This document shows positions 35,815 to 45,070 of a stretch of DNA of 64,000 nt, piece by piece. Position 1 is the first letter of the stretch. Every line of letters begins with the position of its first letter. Below the pieces are notes generated by a model. That model was not told where the DNA came from. It saw nothing but the letters and a program-made list of their open reading frames with translations, and did no database searches. This DNA comes from an uncultured Tenacibaculum sp. (GTDB lineage: Bacteria > Bacteroidota > Bacteroidia > Flavobacteriales > Flavobacteriaceae), in the NCBI RefSeq assembly GCF_947494125.1, contig NZ_CANLTU010000002.1:434001-498000 (forward strand). Direction: 5' to 3'. A program made the translations under genes and the position numbers.

Positions 35815-36975
35815 AAACCAATATCTAACTCCTAATAAGATAAATAAAGGGATTAAGGTTATTGAGAATAATTGAATCTTAGTAATCGAAATTATTGGAA
35901 TGAAAGCTAATAAAAGTATTAAAAACTTAAGATATTTTATAAGCCATTTTGGAGTATGTTTTTTTAATAAAAAGAAACTTACTATAATATTTGGTGTTAA
36001 AGCCCATAAAAAATTAAAATTATTTGGCGCTGTACTGTGATTTGTGAAAAACCATAAATACACTATTAAAAGTCCAATAATACCAGTCAAAAAGAATAAA
36101 GTGAAATCTAACCACTTTGTTCTTTTTCTGTTTTTATAATCTTTATAAGTAATAAATACACCAACTAGAGCTATTAATAATAATATTAAAAATGGACTAA
36201 TTTTGTCGCTATTTGTTTCTTTTTCTTTAAAATCTAATAAAATACTTGTTTTAAAAACTAAGTTTTCTTCTTTATCATTTTTTATAACTTTTGAAGCGTT
36301 TAGTGCTTCGAAAACATAATCAGGTAAATATAAATATTCATTAGGTGTAGCAATTTTATCTAATTTACTTCCTAAAGCAACATTAATACCTAAACTTCCC
36401 CAAGTATTAGGGTGTATTTCTATATTCATTAATTGCCTTAATGATTGATCTTTGGTAATAAAATTGTCTTTAAAAATTAGTTTTTCACCCAATACTTTTT
36501 TAATAATATCGCGTGGTTTAGTAGCGCAATTATCAAAGAAAGGATCATAAAAATAACCAGCATTCTTTGGAGTAGCATTAATTTCTAAAATTTGGAAAAA
36601 CTGATTTCTTTGTTCTTGAGTTAAGTTTAGTATTTGCTCCTTAACCCAACGTTTATCCTGTTGTGAGCTTTTTAAAGCTAAATGGAATGGATATCTAGCT
36701 AGTTTATATTTCATATAACCTTTAGTAAAATCGGTATAAAAACTAGGGTTGTCAAAATCAAAAATACCGTAATTATATAGTAAATCCAATTGTAAAACAG
36801 GGTCTTTAACACGAATAGCTGTATGCCCAAATTTTTCATATAAAGCTTCTCCTGGACCTGAAGTAATAATGCTAATTTGTGAAAAGGTTGATAAACTTAA
36901 CGTAGAAGAAACTTGTGAGAAAGTATAGTTAAAACTGAATAAAATGAATAAGAAAGAAATGTGTTTTTTCAACAT
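35791..36975 (-). CDS. DUF4105 family membrane protein
   Basis: The 394-residue protein has a signal peptide (about 1-21) and a DUF4105 periplasmic domain with the conserved ISIITSGPGEALYEKFGHTAIR and DNCATKPRDI, which contains a possible catalytic Cys. From about residue 255 come five or so membrane helices. The family is frequent in Bacteroidota and other Gram-negatives, and the His/Cys layout recalls NlpC-like hydrolases, but no activity has been established. It overlaps aroQ at its 3' end. Confidence 0.87.
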   Translation of the reverse strand: MLKKHISFLFILFSFNYTFSQVSSTLSLSTFSQISIITSGPGEALYEKFGHTAIRVKDPVLQLDLLYNYGIFDFDNPSFYTDFTKGYMKYKLARYPFHLALKSSQQDKRWVKEQILNLTQEQRNQFFQILEINATPKNAGYFYDPFFDNCATKPRDIIKKVLGEKLIFKDNFITKDQSLRQLMNIEIHPNTWGSLGINVALGSKLDKIATPNEYLYLPDYVFEALNASKVIKNDKEENLVFKTSILLDFKEKETNSDKISPFLILLLIALVGVFITYKDYKNRKRTKWLDFTLFFLTGIIGLLIVYLWFFTNHSTAPNNFNFLWALTPNIIVSFFLLKKHTPKWLIKYLKFLILLLAFIPIISITKIQLFSITLIPLFILLGVRYWFLQKTLNS

Positions 36976-37065
36976 GATATGAATCTAAAAAAAATAGCTA
37001 ATTAGGTTATACAAATATGATAATTTATGATTAGAAAATTTTGACTTTTTTAAGGATATTATTTT

Positions 37066-38043
37066 TTAAGTATTAATACCTATGTTGTTTTGTATAAATC
37101 CAGTTATTTTTTGTTCTAGCCATTTATTCTCAGAATTTGAAAAAGAAGACATAAAACCTACATGACCTCCATAATTTGGAGTCAGTAAATGAAAATTAGA
37201 CATATTTTTAGCTTCTTCTAAAGGGTAGCATTCTTTTGATAAAAAGCTGTCGTCTAAAGCATTAATAAGTAGTGTTGGTACTTCTATTTTAGGGATATAT
37301 GGCTTTGAGCTAGCTTTTAACCAGTAATCTTCTGAGTTTTTAAACCCAAAAACAGGAACTGTATATTGCTTTTCTAAGTGACGAAATTTAGTAGCTTTGA
37401 ATAATAAATCTTTATTTAGTTGAAATTCAGGAAACCTTTCTGCTTTTTCTAATAACTTTATTTTCATGGTTTTTAAAAATTCAGTCATATATAGTTTATT
37501 CTTTAATTTACCTAGCTCCGCTTGTGAAGTAGTTAAATCTATAGGGACAGAAACTGCTATGGCACCTTTTAATTGAGAAGGTTTATTGTCATATTCACCT
37601 AAATATTTTAATGTTAAATTACCTCCTAAACTAAAACCAATAATTACAATATTTTCATAATCATAGTCATTTGTGAGGTATTTAATAATAAAATCTACAT
37701 CATCAGTTTTTCCGCTGTGATAGGTTTCTAAAAGTAAGTTATCTTCTCCGCTACAACCTCTTAAATTCATACAAACAGTATCAAAACCAATAGTGTTTAG
37801 GTGGTTTGAATTTGTTATCATATAGTTAGATTCAGAACTTCCTTCAAGACCGTGAATTAATAAAATCAATGTTTTAGAACCTATTATTGAAAAATCTAAA
37901 TCAATAAAATCAGCATCCCAAGTTGTAATTCTTTCTCGTTTATAATTAATTGTATCTTTCATAAATAAAGGACGATACATTGTATTAAAATGAGCACTTT
38001 TAAATGGTAAACTTGGATTAAAATTACAAGAAAGAATAGGCAT
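37066..38043 (-). CDS. YheT-like alpha/beta hydrolase
   Basis: The 325-residue protein begins with the family's SLPFKSAHFNTMYRPLF. The oxyanion region LLIHGLEGSSESNYM and CMNLRGCSGEDNLL follow, then the nucleophile elbow GFSLGGNLTLKYLG with the catalytic Ser. The acid-loop Asp is in LINALDDSFLS and the final His in NYGGHVGFMSS. This is the UPF0017/YheT family, related to lipases and ABHD1/3 proteins, with uncertain substrates. It is divergent from pssA with 108 bp between. Confidence 0.9.
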   Translation of the reverse strand: MPILSCNFNPSLPFKSAHFNTMYRPLFMKDTINYKRERITTWDADFIDLDFSIIGSKTLILLIHGLEGSSESNYMITNSNHLNTIGFDTVCMNLRGCSGEDNLLLETYHSGKTDDVDFIIKYLTNDYDYENIVIIGFSLGGNLTLKYLGEYDNKPSQLKGAIAVSVPIDLTTSQAELGKLKNKLYMTEFLKTMKIKLLEKAERFPEFQLNKDLLFKATKFRHLEKQYTVPVFGFKNSEDYWLKASSKPYIPKIEVPTLLINALDDSFLSKECYPLEEAKNMSNFHLLTPNYGGHVGFMSSFSNSENKWLEQKITGFIQNNIGINT

Positions 38044-38151
38044 GTTTTTCTGTTTATAGCTATTGTTAACAAATATGACAAAAAAAAAGTAAAATCTAAA
38101 ACTTGATAAAATGATTTCTTATTTTCGCTATAAATACAGAATACTATAAGC

Positions 38152-38886
38152 ATGAAAAGACATATTCCAAATTTATTAACCTTAGGGAACTTATTATGTG
38201 GTACTATAGCCACTATTTTTGCTATTAAAGGAGATTTTGTAGGTGCTGCTATTTTAGTTGCTACAGGTATCGTTTTTGATTTTTTTGATGGCTTTGTAGC
38301 AAGAATGTTAAATGTTCAAGGAGAGTTAGGAAAACAACTTGATAGTTTAGCAGATATGGTTACTAGTGGGGTAGTACCAGGTATTATTATGCTACAGCTT
38401 TTTATAAGTGCATTAGATGTAGATGCAGCAAGTTATTTTGGAATTGATTCTTATGGAGCAACAGGAAGCAATTTACCATATTTAGGATTGTTATTAACTT
38501 TAGGAGCAGGATACAGGTTAGCTAATTTTAATATAGATACACGTCAATCTGATTCTTTTATTGGTATTCCAACACCAGCTATGACACTATTTGTAGTTTC
38601 TTTGCCATTAATAGTAGAGTTTAGCGAGCAATCTTTTTTTATAGATATTATTAATAATCAGTATTTTTTAATAGTAATCACAGTATTATTAACCTACTTA
38701 ATGAATGCAGAAATACCTTTATTTGCATTAAAATTTAAAACTTTTGGATTTAAAGAGAATCGTTTAAAATACATATTCTTATTAGTATCTATATTACTTT
38801 TAATAGTTTTAAAATTTGTAGCTGTACCTTTAATTATTCTCTTATATGTTATTTTTTCAGTAATTAATAATTTGGTGAAGAGCTAA
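38152..38886 (+). CDS. pssA: CDP-diacylglycerol--serine O-phosphatidyltransferase
   Basis: PssA makes phosphatidylserine, the precursor of phosphatidylethanolamine. The 244-residue membrane protein has the full CDP-alcohol phosphotransferase motif D-x2-D-G-x2-A-R-x8-G-x3-D-x3-D at residues 43-68 (Asp43, Asp46, Gly47, Arg51, Gly60, Asp64, Asp68) and about seven membrane helices. The start IPNLLTLGNLLCG is standard. The stop overlaps by one base (TAATG) the start of a broken GNAT gene, so that gene was probably co-translated with pssA. Confidence 0.95.
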   Translation: MKRHIPNLLTLGNLLCGTIATIFAIKGDFVGAAILVATGIVFDFFDGFVARMLNVQGELGKQLDSLADMVTSGVVPGIIMLQLFISALDVDAASYFGIDSYGATGSNLPYLGLLLTLGAGYRLANFNIDTRQSDSFIGIPTPAMTLFVVSLPLIVEFSEQSFFIDIINNQYFLIVITVLLTYLMNAEIPLFALKFKTFGFKENRLKYIFLLVSILLLIVLKFVAVPLIILLYVIFSVINNLVKS

Positions 38887-39311
38887 TGAAAATAGTTGAG
38901 TGCATTACAAAAGAAGAAGGAGAAACTGTTTTAAATGGAATAAACGCATAAAATGATTTTCAAACAGAACGGATTCTTGAGAAAGTTCAAGAGTCTATAA
39001 AATTAGTAGCTAAAAATGATGCCAATGAAGTTGTAGGAGGAGTTTTTGGGTATATAGGTTATTACGCAGGCTTTAAAATAGATATCCTTTGGACGAGAGA
39101 AGATACAAGAGGGGTAGGTTTAGGAACCAAACTACTTATAGAAGCAGAAAATAGAGCAAAGCAGTTAGGGGCAACTATTGCTATTTTAGATACATTTTCT
39201 TTTCAAGCAGAAGATTTTTACTTAAATAACGGTTATAAAGTATTTGGGCGCATTTCTGATTATCCTAAAGAAAATCAAGAATTTGTTTTTCTGAAGAAAG
39301 ACTTGAAATAA
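38886..39311 (+). pseudogene. GNAT acetyltransferase gene broken by one in-frame TAA
   Basis: From the ATG at 38886 the frame reads MKIVECITKEEGETVLNGIN, meets a TAA at codon 22 (38949-38951), then continues for 119 sense codons to a TAA at 39309-39311. The part after the stop is a good GNAT: VVGGVFGYIGYYAGFKIDIL, then TRGVGLGTKLLIEAE with the acetyl-CoA loop, then DTFSFQAEDFYLNNGYKVFG. By memory of family members, codon 22 falls where a Tyr is usual, so a single base change explains it. No Met lies after the stop that would restore a full domain. It follows pssA with a TAATG junction. Confidence 0.82.
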
Positions 39312-39333
39312 ACTCTAGCTAAAAATATCTTAT

Positions 39334-40200
39334 TTATTTATCGACTTCTTGTTGAATTATTTTTACCGCATTATTATTGGGCAAAATAGGAAGGTTTAGT
39401 TTATCGCTTAAAACTTTTAAAAAGGAAGCTCCTAAGAAAATAATTTGCGAAGTGTAGTATACCCAAAGCATTATTAATACTAATATACTAGTAGCTCCAA
39501 AAGTTGTTGAAATATGACTTTTACTTAAATAAAAGCTAATAATAAACTTACCTATTAAAAATAAAAAAGAAGTAAATACTCCACTTATAACTACAGGTTT
39601 AAGCTTAATTTTTGCATCACCTAAATACATAAACATAATAGAAAACATTATTGAAGTTATAAGAAAAGAGATGATATGCTCGTAGATGTAAGAAAATAGG
39701 TAACTACTCTGTAAATGACTTGAATGTTTTAAAAGAAAGCTATTTAAAGAAGTACTAATAATTAAAATAAAAAACAGCGAAATAAGAATAAAAAAAGAAA
39801 ATAGGTGCTTTGTAAAGTAGCGTATAAGGCTATTTTTAGGTTTTTCTTTTATGTTCCATATACTATTAAAGGCATTATGAATTTGACTAAACATACCAGA
39901 AGCACTTAATAGTAAAGTAGCAAAACCAATAAGAGCTGTGAGTATTGAATTGTGATTTATATGTTGATTTTTAATAATATTTTGAACTTGTATAGAGGCA
40001 TCATTTCCTAAAATATCTTTTAATTGTTCGAAAATTTCACCTGAAACAGCTTGTTTTCCAAAAAAGAACCCAAGAATAGAGGTGATGATAATAATTATTG
40101 GAAATAAAGAAAAAACAGTATAATATGCTAAAGCAGCACCTTTTTGAAAAGTATTGCTATTAAAAAAGTAATTAAAAACATTTTTTAAAAAACTAAGCAT
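39334..40200 (-). CDS. YihY/BrkB family membrane protein
   Basis: The 288-residue protein has six membrane helices and the family's conserved start FQKGAALAYYTVFSLFPIIII. LLSASGMFSQIHNAFNSIWNI lies near the first third and VLIMLWVYYTSQIIFLGASF near the end. The family was once named for RNase BN, but that link is wrong, and its role as a transporter-like envelope protein is unresolved. It is the last of three genes joined by one-base overlaps (APC permease, MscS channel, YihY). Confidence 0.9.
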   Translation of the reverse strand: MLSFLKNVFNYFFNSNTFQKGAALAYYTVFSLFPIIIIITSILGFFFGKQAVSGEIFEQLKDILGNDASIQVQNIIKNQHINHNSILTALIGFATLLLSASGMFSQIHNAFNSIWNIKEKPKNSLIRYFTKHLFSFFILISLFFILIISTSLNSFLLKHSSHLQSSYLFSYIYEHIISFLITSIMFSIMFMYLGDAKIKLKPVVISGVFTSFLFLIGKFIISFYLSKSHISTTFGATSILVLIMLWVYYTSQIIFLGASFLKVLSDKLNLPILPNNNAVKIIQQEVDK

Positions 40201-41087
40201 TATTCAGTTTTAGTATTAATTGGTTTATCAAAAATATTAACACCGCCTTTTACATCAAAATCAAGTGTAGTAACATTGTAAGCTATTGAAATATTTTCTT
40301 GTTCAAACCGCTTTTTTATATGAATAATGAAATCACTTTTAGCTTTTAAATAATCTTTTTGATGTGTAAAGTTAATCCAAAACCGAACTTCAAAGTTATA
40401 AGTAGAATCTCCAATTTCAGTAAAATAAAAATCTACAGTTTCATTTTTAAGTAGGCTACTAATTTTATTGACTTCATCCAAAGTAACAGTTTTTACTAAA
40501 GTTAAATCATCACCATAAGAAACACCGCTTTTTAAAACAATTCGTCTTTTTCCATAGGTAGAATAATTGGTAAATGTATTATTGTAAATTAGTTGATTAG
40601 GAACAAAAACTTCTTGCCCAGTTACTGTTTTTATTGAAGTAGTAATCCAACTAATAGTTTCAATAGTGCCAAAGGTGTTATTAATTTTAACCCAATCGCC
40701 AATTTTAAAAGGGTGCTGTACATTTAATAAAAAACCAGCAAAAGCATTAGAAGCAATGTCCTTAAAAGCAAAACCAGCAACAATACCAACAATACCCGCT
40801 CCAGCTAATAATTTGGTTAATAAATTTTCTAAACCTAATACTTCAAGTGCTAAAAAGACTCCTGAAAATAAAAAGAAAAAATAAATTATAGAAGCGATAA
40901 TTTTAACAGCCTCAGGTTTTGTTTTAAATATTTTAGTATAAAATTTTTGGCCGAAACTTTTAAAAAACCTGGCAATAAAATAAAAACTAATTAGAACAAT
41001 TAAAGCTAATAAAATTTTTGGTAAAAAATCTAAAATAGATTGTTGCCATTTATTTAATAGATGATCAATGTTTTTAATATCGTTCAT
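40200..41087 (-). CDS. MscS-family mechanosensitive ion channel
   Basis: The 295-residue protein has three N-terminal membrane helices; the third is the Gly/Ala-rich pore helix LLAGAGIVGIVAGFAFKDIASNAFAG. The MscS beta domain follows with HPFKIGDWVKI and PNQLIYNNTFTNYST. This layout is that of small MscS channels, which release solutes when the membrane is stretched. It is coupled to the upstream amino acid permease and downstream YihY genes by TAATG overlaps. Confidence 0.95.
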   Translation of the reverse strand: MNDIKNIDHLLNKWQQSILDFLPKILLALIVLISFYFIARFFKSFGQKFYTKIFKTKPEAVKIIASIIYFFFLFSGVFLALEVLGLENLLTKLLAGAGIVGIVAGFAFKDIASNAFAGFLLNVQHPFKIGDWVKINNTFGTIETISWITTSIKTVTGQEVFVPNQLIYNNTFTNYSTYGKRRIVLKSGVSYGDDLTLVKTVTLDEVNKISSLLKNETVDFYFTEIGDSTYNFEVRFWINFTHQKDYLKAKSDFIIHIKKRFEQENISIAYNVTTLDFDVKGGVNIFDKPINTKTE

Positions 41088-42376
41088 TAATTGTTAGTTT
41101 TTTTACGTTCAGTTTTTTTGTAGATAAATTCAGCTGCAAAACAAAATACAATAATTCCTAAAGCGATAAAAACATCAGACTTACTTACTGAATAATGTTG
41201 TACTAATAAAGCTACCATTGCTACTGTACAAAGAATAAAACCTAATAAAGGAATTGTTCTTTTGCCATTTACTTCTTTGTATAATTTAAAACTAACATAA
41301 TTTACCACTGCAAAAATTAATAAAAACCCAACACTTCCAGCTGTAGAAATACTTTCTAATTTTAAGGTGTTAACTAATATAATTGTTGCTATAGCAGTTA
41401 TTAACAAACCTATAGGTTGATTCCAAAGCTTATGGGTAAATTCACAAGGTAACTCATCATCTTCAGCAATTTCATAATTTACTCTAGTACCACCATATAA
41501 AGAAGCGTTAATAGCTGAAAAAGTTGATATTAAAGCAGCAATAGTAATAATGGTAAAACCAATTTTACCAAGCATAGGTTTAGCAGCTTCAGCTAAAACA
41601 TAATCTTGAGCATTGGCAATATCAGAAAAAGCTAAAGATCCAACTGTAACAGCTGCAATAATGATATATAAAAAAATAACAAATATTACAGACCAATAGT
41701 AGGCTCTTGGAATATTTTTCTCAGGGTTTTCTATATCTGGAGCAGCATTGGCTATAAGTTCAAAGCCTTCATATGCTACAAAAATAACCATACCAGCTGT
41801 TAGTAATTTAAAAGGAGACTCCCAATGTTCTGGAGATAATTGTTCTAAGTGTGGATTTCCAAATAAACCATAAAGTCCAACAACAACAAAACTTAATAAT
41901 ATAATAAGTTTTATAATTACAGCATACGATTCTATTTTTCCAACAACAGCAATACTATAATAGTTAATAGCTGTAGCTAAAATAACAATAGCAGTAGCGT
42001 AAATATGAGAATCTACAACTTTATCATTAGTTAATTGTAATAGGTTAGGAGCATACGAACCAAATGCTGATGCATATAATGCAAGCATAATAATATAACT
42101 AACCCATAATAAATTATTTATTCCTCCACTAAAAATACTGATACCAAATCCTTGGTTAATAAACTTAACAGTTCCTCCACGATCTGGATATTTTAAAGAA
42201 AGTTTCACATAACTATAAGAAGTAATTAAAGCAATAAGCCCAGCAATTAAAAATGATATTGGAGTTCCTCCTTTGGCCATAGCAGCAGCTAAACCAAGAA
42301 CAGCAAAAATACCTCCACCAACCATTCCACCTATACCGATAGACATTGCTTCTTTTAAACCAATTTTTTTAGACAT
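41087..42376 (-). CDS. APC superfamily amino acid permease
   Basis: The 429-residue protein has about twelve membrane helices. It opens with GLKEAMSIGIGGMVGGGIFAVLG, the Gly-rich substrate-binding helix of the APC fold, and contains VAYEGFELIANAAPDIENPEKNIPRA, the conserved helix-6/loop block. It probably imports an amino acid or organic cation by proton or sodium coupling; the substrate is not readable. It is the first of three overlapping genes with an MscS channel and a YihY protein. Confidence 0.92.
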   Translation of the reverse strand: MSKKIGLKEAMSIGIGGMVGGGIFAVLGLAAAMAKGGTPISFLIAGLIALITSYSYVKLSLKYPDRGGTVKFINQGFGISIFSGGINNLLWVSYIIMLALYASAFGSYAPNLLQLTNDKVVDSHIYATAIVILATAINYYSIAVVGKIESYAVIIKLIILLSFVVVGLYGLFGNPHLEQLSPEHWESPFKLLTAGMVIFVAYEGFELIANAAPDIENPEKNIPRAYYWSVIFVIFLYIIIAAVTVGSLAFSDIANAQDYVLAEAAKPMLGKIGFTIITIAALISTFSAINASLYGGTRVNYEIAEDDELPCEFTHKLWNQPIGLLITAIATIILVNTLKLESISTAGSVGFLLIFAVVNYVSFKLYKEVNGKRTIPLLGFILCTVAMVALLVQHYSVSKSDVFIALGIIVFCFAAEFIYKKTERKKTNN

Positions 42377-42490
42377 AATTATTTGGGTGTTAATTGAAAA
42401 CTTAAATATATGAAAAATAGCTTTGAGCTCTAGTATGATCTATTATTATAGTTTTTATTAAATAAAGTTTTATAAGTGTTTGAAAAAAAA

Positions 42491-42498
42491 TATTTTTG
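42491..42498 (+). promoter_or_regulatory. -7 box for the third barrel gene
   Basis: TATTTTTG fits TAnnTTTG and lies 25 bp upstream of the ATG at 42524. A standard -33 TTG was not found. Confidence 0.5.
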
Positions 42499-42523
42499 CT
42501 CACTTAAAATTTAAAATAGTGTT

Positions 42524-43048
42524 ATGAAAAAATTATTGGTATTAGCCGCTTTAATTACAGTTTCATTAACTTCTTACTCACAACAATTTGGTGTAAAAGG
42601 AGGTTTAAACGTTTCTAAAATTAAAGTAGAATTACCATCAACATCTGGTAATACAGATGAAAGAACTTCTTTTTATGTTGGTGGTTTAGTCGATTTTAAA
42701 CTAAGTAAGAAACTTCATATACAGCCAGAAATTTTATTTTCTTCTGAAGGGGCTAAAGATTATAAAGTAAATTTTGTGAGTATTCCTGTAATGTTGAAAT
42801 ACTTTGTGATAGCGGGGGTAAATATCCAAGTTGGTCCTCAAGTAGGGTTTATTGTAAGTGCTGGAACTGGTACGGATTCTTTAAAAAGTTCTAGTATAGG
42901 TTTAAATGGAGGTTTGGGATATGAGCTAAATAATGGTTTGTTTTTTGAAGTTAGGTATAATCATGGATTATCTAATTTTGTAAAAAATGGTGTAGGACCA
43001 AAATTTTATTCAAGACCTTTTCAAATAGGGATAGGTTATATGTTTTAG
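42524..43048 (+). CDS. PorT-like outer membrane beta-barrel protein
   Basis: The 174-residue protein has a signal peptide ending TSYSQQ at about residue 20. The outer-membrane barrel follows with FGVKGGLNVSKI, KLHIQPEILFSSEGAK and SIPVMLKYFV, the pattern of the 'outer membrane protein beta-barrel'/PorT-like family. It ends FQIGIGYMF with a terminal Phe. Function is unknown; despite the family name it is shorter than PorT itself. It stands alone and is closed by a long palindromic terminator. Confidence 0.88.
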   Translation: MKKLLVLAALITVSLTSYSQQFGVKGGLNVSKIKVELPSTSGNTDERTSFYVGGLVDFKLSKKLHIQPEILFSSEGAKDYKVNFVSIPVMLKYFVIAGVNIQVGPQVGFIVSAGTGTDSLKSSSIGLNGGLGYELNNGLFFEVRYNHGLSNFVKNGVGPKFYSRPFQIGIGYMF

Positions 43049-43064
43049 TATTTAAGATAGATAA

Positions 43065-43110
43065 TATAACAAATAAAAAGGAGCTTTAAAGCTCCTTTTT
43101 ATTTGTTATA
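43065..43110. terminator. Bidirectional terminator, 46-bp perfect palindrome
   Basis: Bases 43065-43087 are the exact reverse complement of 43088-43110, with no spacer. The centre is GGAGCTTT/AAAGCTCC and the arms continue through A5/T5 runs and AACAAAT/ATTTGTT. It separates the convergent barrel gene and lptB and can terminate both. Confidence 0.93.
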
Positions 43111-43115
43111 AGAAC

Positions 43116-43850
43116 TTAAAATTTCTTCTTCTTTAATTCAAAGTCTTTACCAAGGTATACTTTACGTACCATTTCATCATCGGCAAGCTCTTCAGGTGTT
43201 CCTTCTTTTAAAATACCACCATTATACATTAAATAGGTTCTATCGGTAATAGCTAGCGTAGCTTGTACATCATGATCAGTAATTAAAATCCCAATATTTT
43301 TATTTTTAAGTTGAGCTACAATTCCTTGAATATCTTCAACAGCAATTGGATCAACTCCAGCAAAAGGTTCATCTAATAGAATAAATTTTGGATCAGAAGC
43401 TAAACAACGAGCAATTTCTGTTCTACGACGTTCTCCCCCTGATAATAAATCACCTCTATTTTTACGAACATGACCAAGGCTGAATTCATCAATTAATTCT
43501 TCTAATCGCTGTTTTTTTTCAGCTTTAGTTCTATCAGTAAATTCCAAAACAGATAAGATATTATCTTCAACAGACAATTTTCTAAAAACAGAAGCTTCTT
43601 GTGCTAAATAACCAATACCTTTCTGAGCACGTTTATACATAGCATCAGTGGTAATTTCTTCATCATCTAAAAAAATATGACCATCATTAGGTTTTACCAT
43701 ACCAACAATCATGTAAAAAGAAGTAGTTTTCCCTGCTCCATTTGGGCCTAGTAAACCTATAATTTCTCCTTGTTCTACTTCTAAAGAAATTCCTTTAACA
43801 ACTTTTCTACTACCGTAAAGCTTTTGTATGTTATCTGCTCTTAATTTCAT
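43116..43850 (-). CDS. lptB: LPS export ABC transporter ATP-binding protein
   Basis: LptB powers extraction of LPS from the inner membrane with LptF and LptG. The 244-residue protein has Walker [10 protein letters not shown] at about 35-43, Q-loop [17 protein letters not shown], signature LSGGERRR, Walker [12 protein letters not shown] and switch ITDHDV. The sequence [12 protein letters not shown] and the family-specific [12 protein letters not shown] are diagnostic of LptB. Membrane partners are not in this window. The next gene upstream on this strand lies 76 bp away. Confidence 0.96.
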   Translation of the reverse strand: MKLRADNIQKLYGSRKVVKGISLEVEQGEIIGLLGPNGAGKTTSFYMIVGMVKPNDGHIFLDDEEITTDAMYKRAQKGIGYLAQEASVFRKLSVEDNILSVLEFTDRTKAEKKQRLEELIDEFSLGHVRKNRGDLLSGGERRRTEIARCLASDPKFILLDEPFAGVDPIAVEDIQGIVAQLKNKNIGILITDHDVQATLAITDRTYLMYNGGILKEGTPEELADDEMVRKVYLGKDFELKKKKF

Positions 43851-43925
43851 TAATTATAATTCGTTTATTTCTGAATGGTTTTACGAAAGTACAGTAAAAC
43901 TACAAACAGAAAACTTAATAATCTG

Positions 43926-44273
43926 TTAACTGTTTTCTTCAAGAGCCTCCCAAAACTCAACAGCTCTTCGTAGATGAGGAATTAAAATAGTACCACCAAC
44001 TAAGGTTGCAATACTCATAGTTTCCATCATTTCTTCTTTAGTTACTCCATTCTTGTGAGAGCTTTCTAAATGATACGCTATACAGTCATCGCAACGTAAA
44101 ACTGCAGAAGCAGCTAAACCTAATAATTCTTTAGTTTTTGCAGGTAAATGACCTTCTTTAAAAGCGTTTGTATCTAAATTAAAGATACGTTTCATTACTT
44201 TATTATCGGAAGCTAAAATTTTATCATTCATTTTAGCTCTATAGTCGTTAAACTCTTGGACTTTTTGTGACAT
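43926..44273 (-). CDS. AhpD-like carboxymuconolactone decarboxylase family protein
   Basis: The 115-residue all-helical protein has the CxxC-x3-H redox motif with Cys61, Cys64 and His68 (RCDDCIAYH), and the following helix ATLVGGTILIPHLRRAVEF. This is the AhpD/CMD fold, usually a peroxiredoxin-reducing or alkylhydroperoxidase activity. The gene starts inside the end of tatC (26-bp overlap), so the two are co-translated. A role in oxidative stress is possible but unproven. Confidence 0.9.
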   Translation of the reverse strand: MSQKVQEFNDYRAKMNDKILASDNKVMKRIFNLDTNAFKEGHLPAKTKELLGLAASAVLRCDDCIAYHLESSHKNGVTKEEMMETMSIATLVGGTILIPHLRRAVEFWEALEENS

Positions 44274-45069
44274 TTTTTTGTTGTTTTTTTATAACAAATT
44301 GAGATACATAAATACTTAATTCATATAAAATCATGATAGGTACTGATACTATTACTTGACTAGCAATATCTGGAGGTGTTATAATTGCTGATAGTATTAA
44401 TACAAGAACCAATGCATGCTTTCTATATTTTCTTAAAAAACTAGGGCTAATTAAACCTATTTTAGTTAAAAAGAATATGACAACAGGTAGTTCGAAAAAA
44501 ATAGCTACACCTAACAAAGTATTTGTAATAAGACTTATGTACGCTTCAAGTTTAAAATTATTTTGAATTGCGTCAGATATTTCAAAATTATAAAAGAAAT
44601 ATACCGACATAGGTAAAATTACATAATAACTAAATAATACCCCTAAGAAGAATAAGAAAGAAGAGGTAAAAATAAATCCTCTTGATTTTTTTCTTTCTGA
44701 ACTATGTAAACCAGGAGCTATAAAACGCCAAAACTCCCATAGTATATAAGGGAAAGAAACTACGAACCCTAGGATTAAAGATGACCAAATACCAGTCATT
44801 AATTGTTGTGTAGGATTAAGTGCTTGTAGTGTTTGTTTAAAATTTATGGAACAAAAACTACTGTCTATTCCTATGAAAGAAAAAACTTTACAAAAGAATT
44901 GATAAGTAGCAAAATCTGGTTTTAAATGTGCTAATAAAATTTCGTTAAAAACAAAATTAATATTAGCGAAAATAATTATTGCAACTATAAAAATAGAAGC
45001 AAAACTCCTTACTAAATGCCATCTTAATTCTTCAAGATGGTCTAAAAAAGACATTTCTTTTACAGCCAT
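44248..45069 (-). CDS. tatC: Sec-independent protein translocase subunit TatC
   Basis: TatC is the signal-peptide receptor of the twin-arginine export system. The 273-residue protein has six membrane helices, the N-terminal MSFLDHLEELRWHLVRS with the conserved Glu pair, and the middle FPYILWEFWRFIAPGLHSSERK. The helix FFLGVLFSYYVILPMS follows. It is longer than E. coli TatC because of a periplasmic insert at about 45-80. It lies 2 bp from kdsD and overlaps the AhpD-like gene. Confidence 0.97.
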   Translation of the reverse strand: MAVKEMSFLDHLEELRWHLVRSFASIFIVAIIIFANINFVFNEILLAHLKPDFATYQFFCKVFSFIGIDSSFCSINFKQTLQALNPTQQLMTGIWSSLILGFVVSFPYILWEFWRFIAPGLHSSERKKSRGFIFTSSFLFFLGVLFSYYVILPMSVYFFYNFEISDAIQNNFKLEAYISLITNTLLGVAIFFELPVVIFFLTKIGLISPSFLRKYRKHALVLVLILSAIITPPDIASQVIVSVPIMILYELSIYVSQFVIKKQQKNVTKSPRV

Positions 45070-45070
45070 T

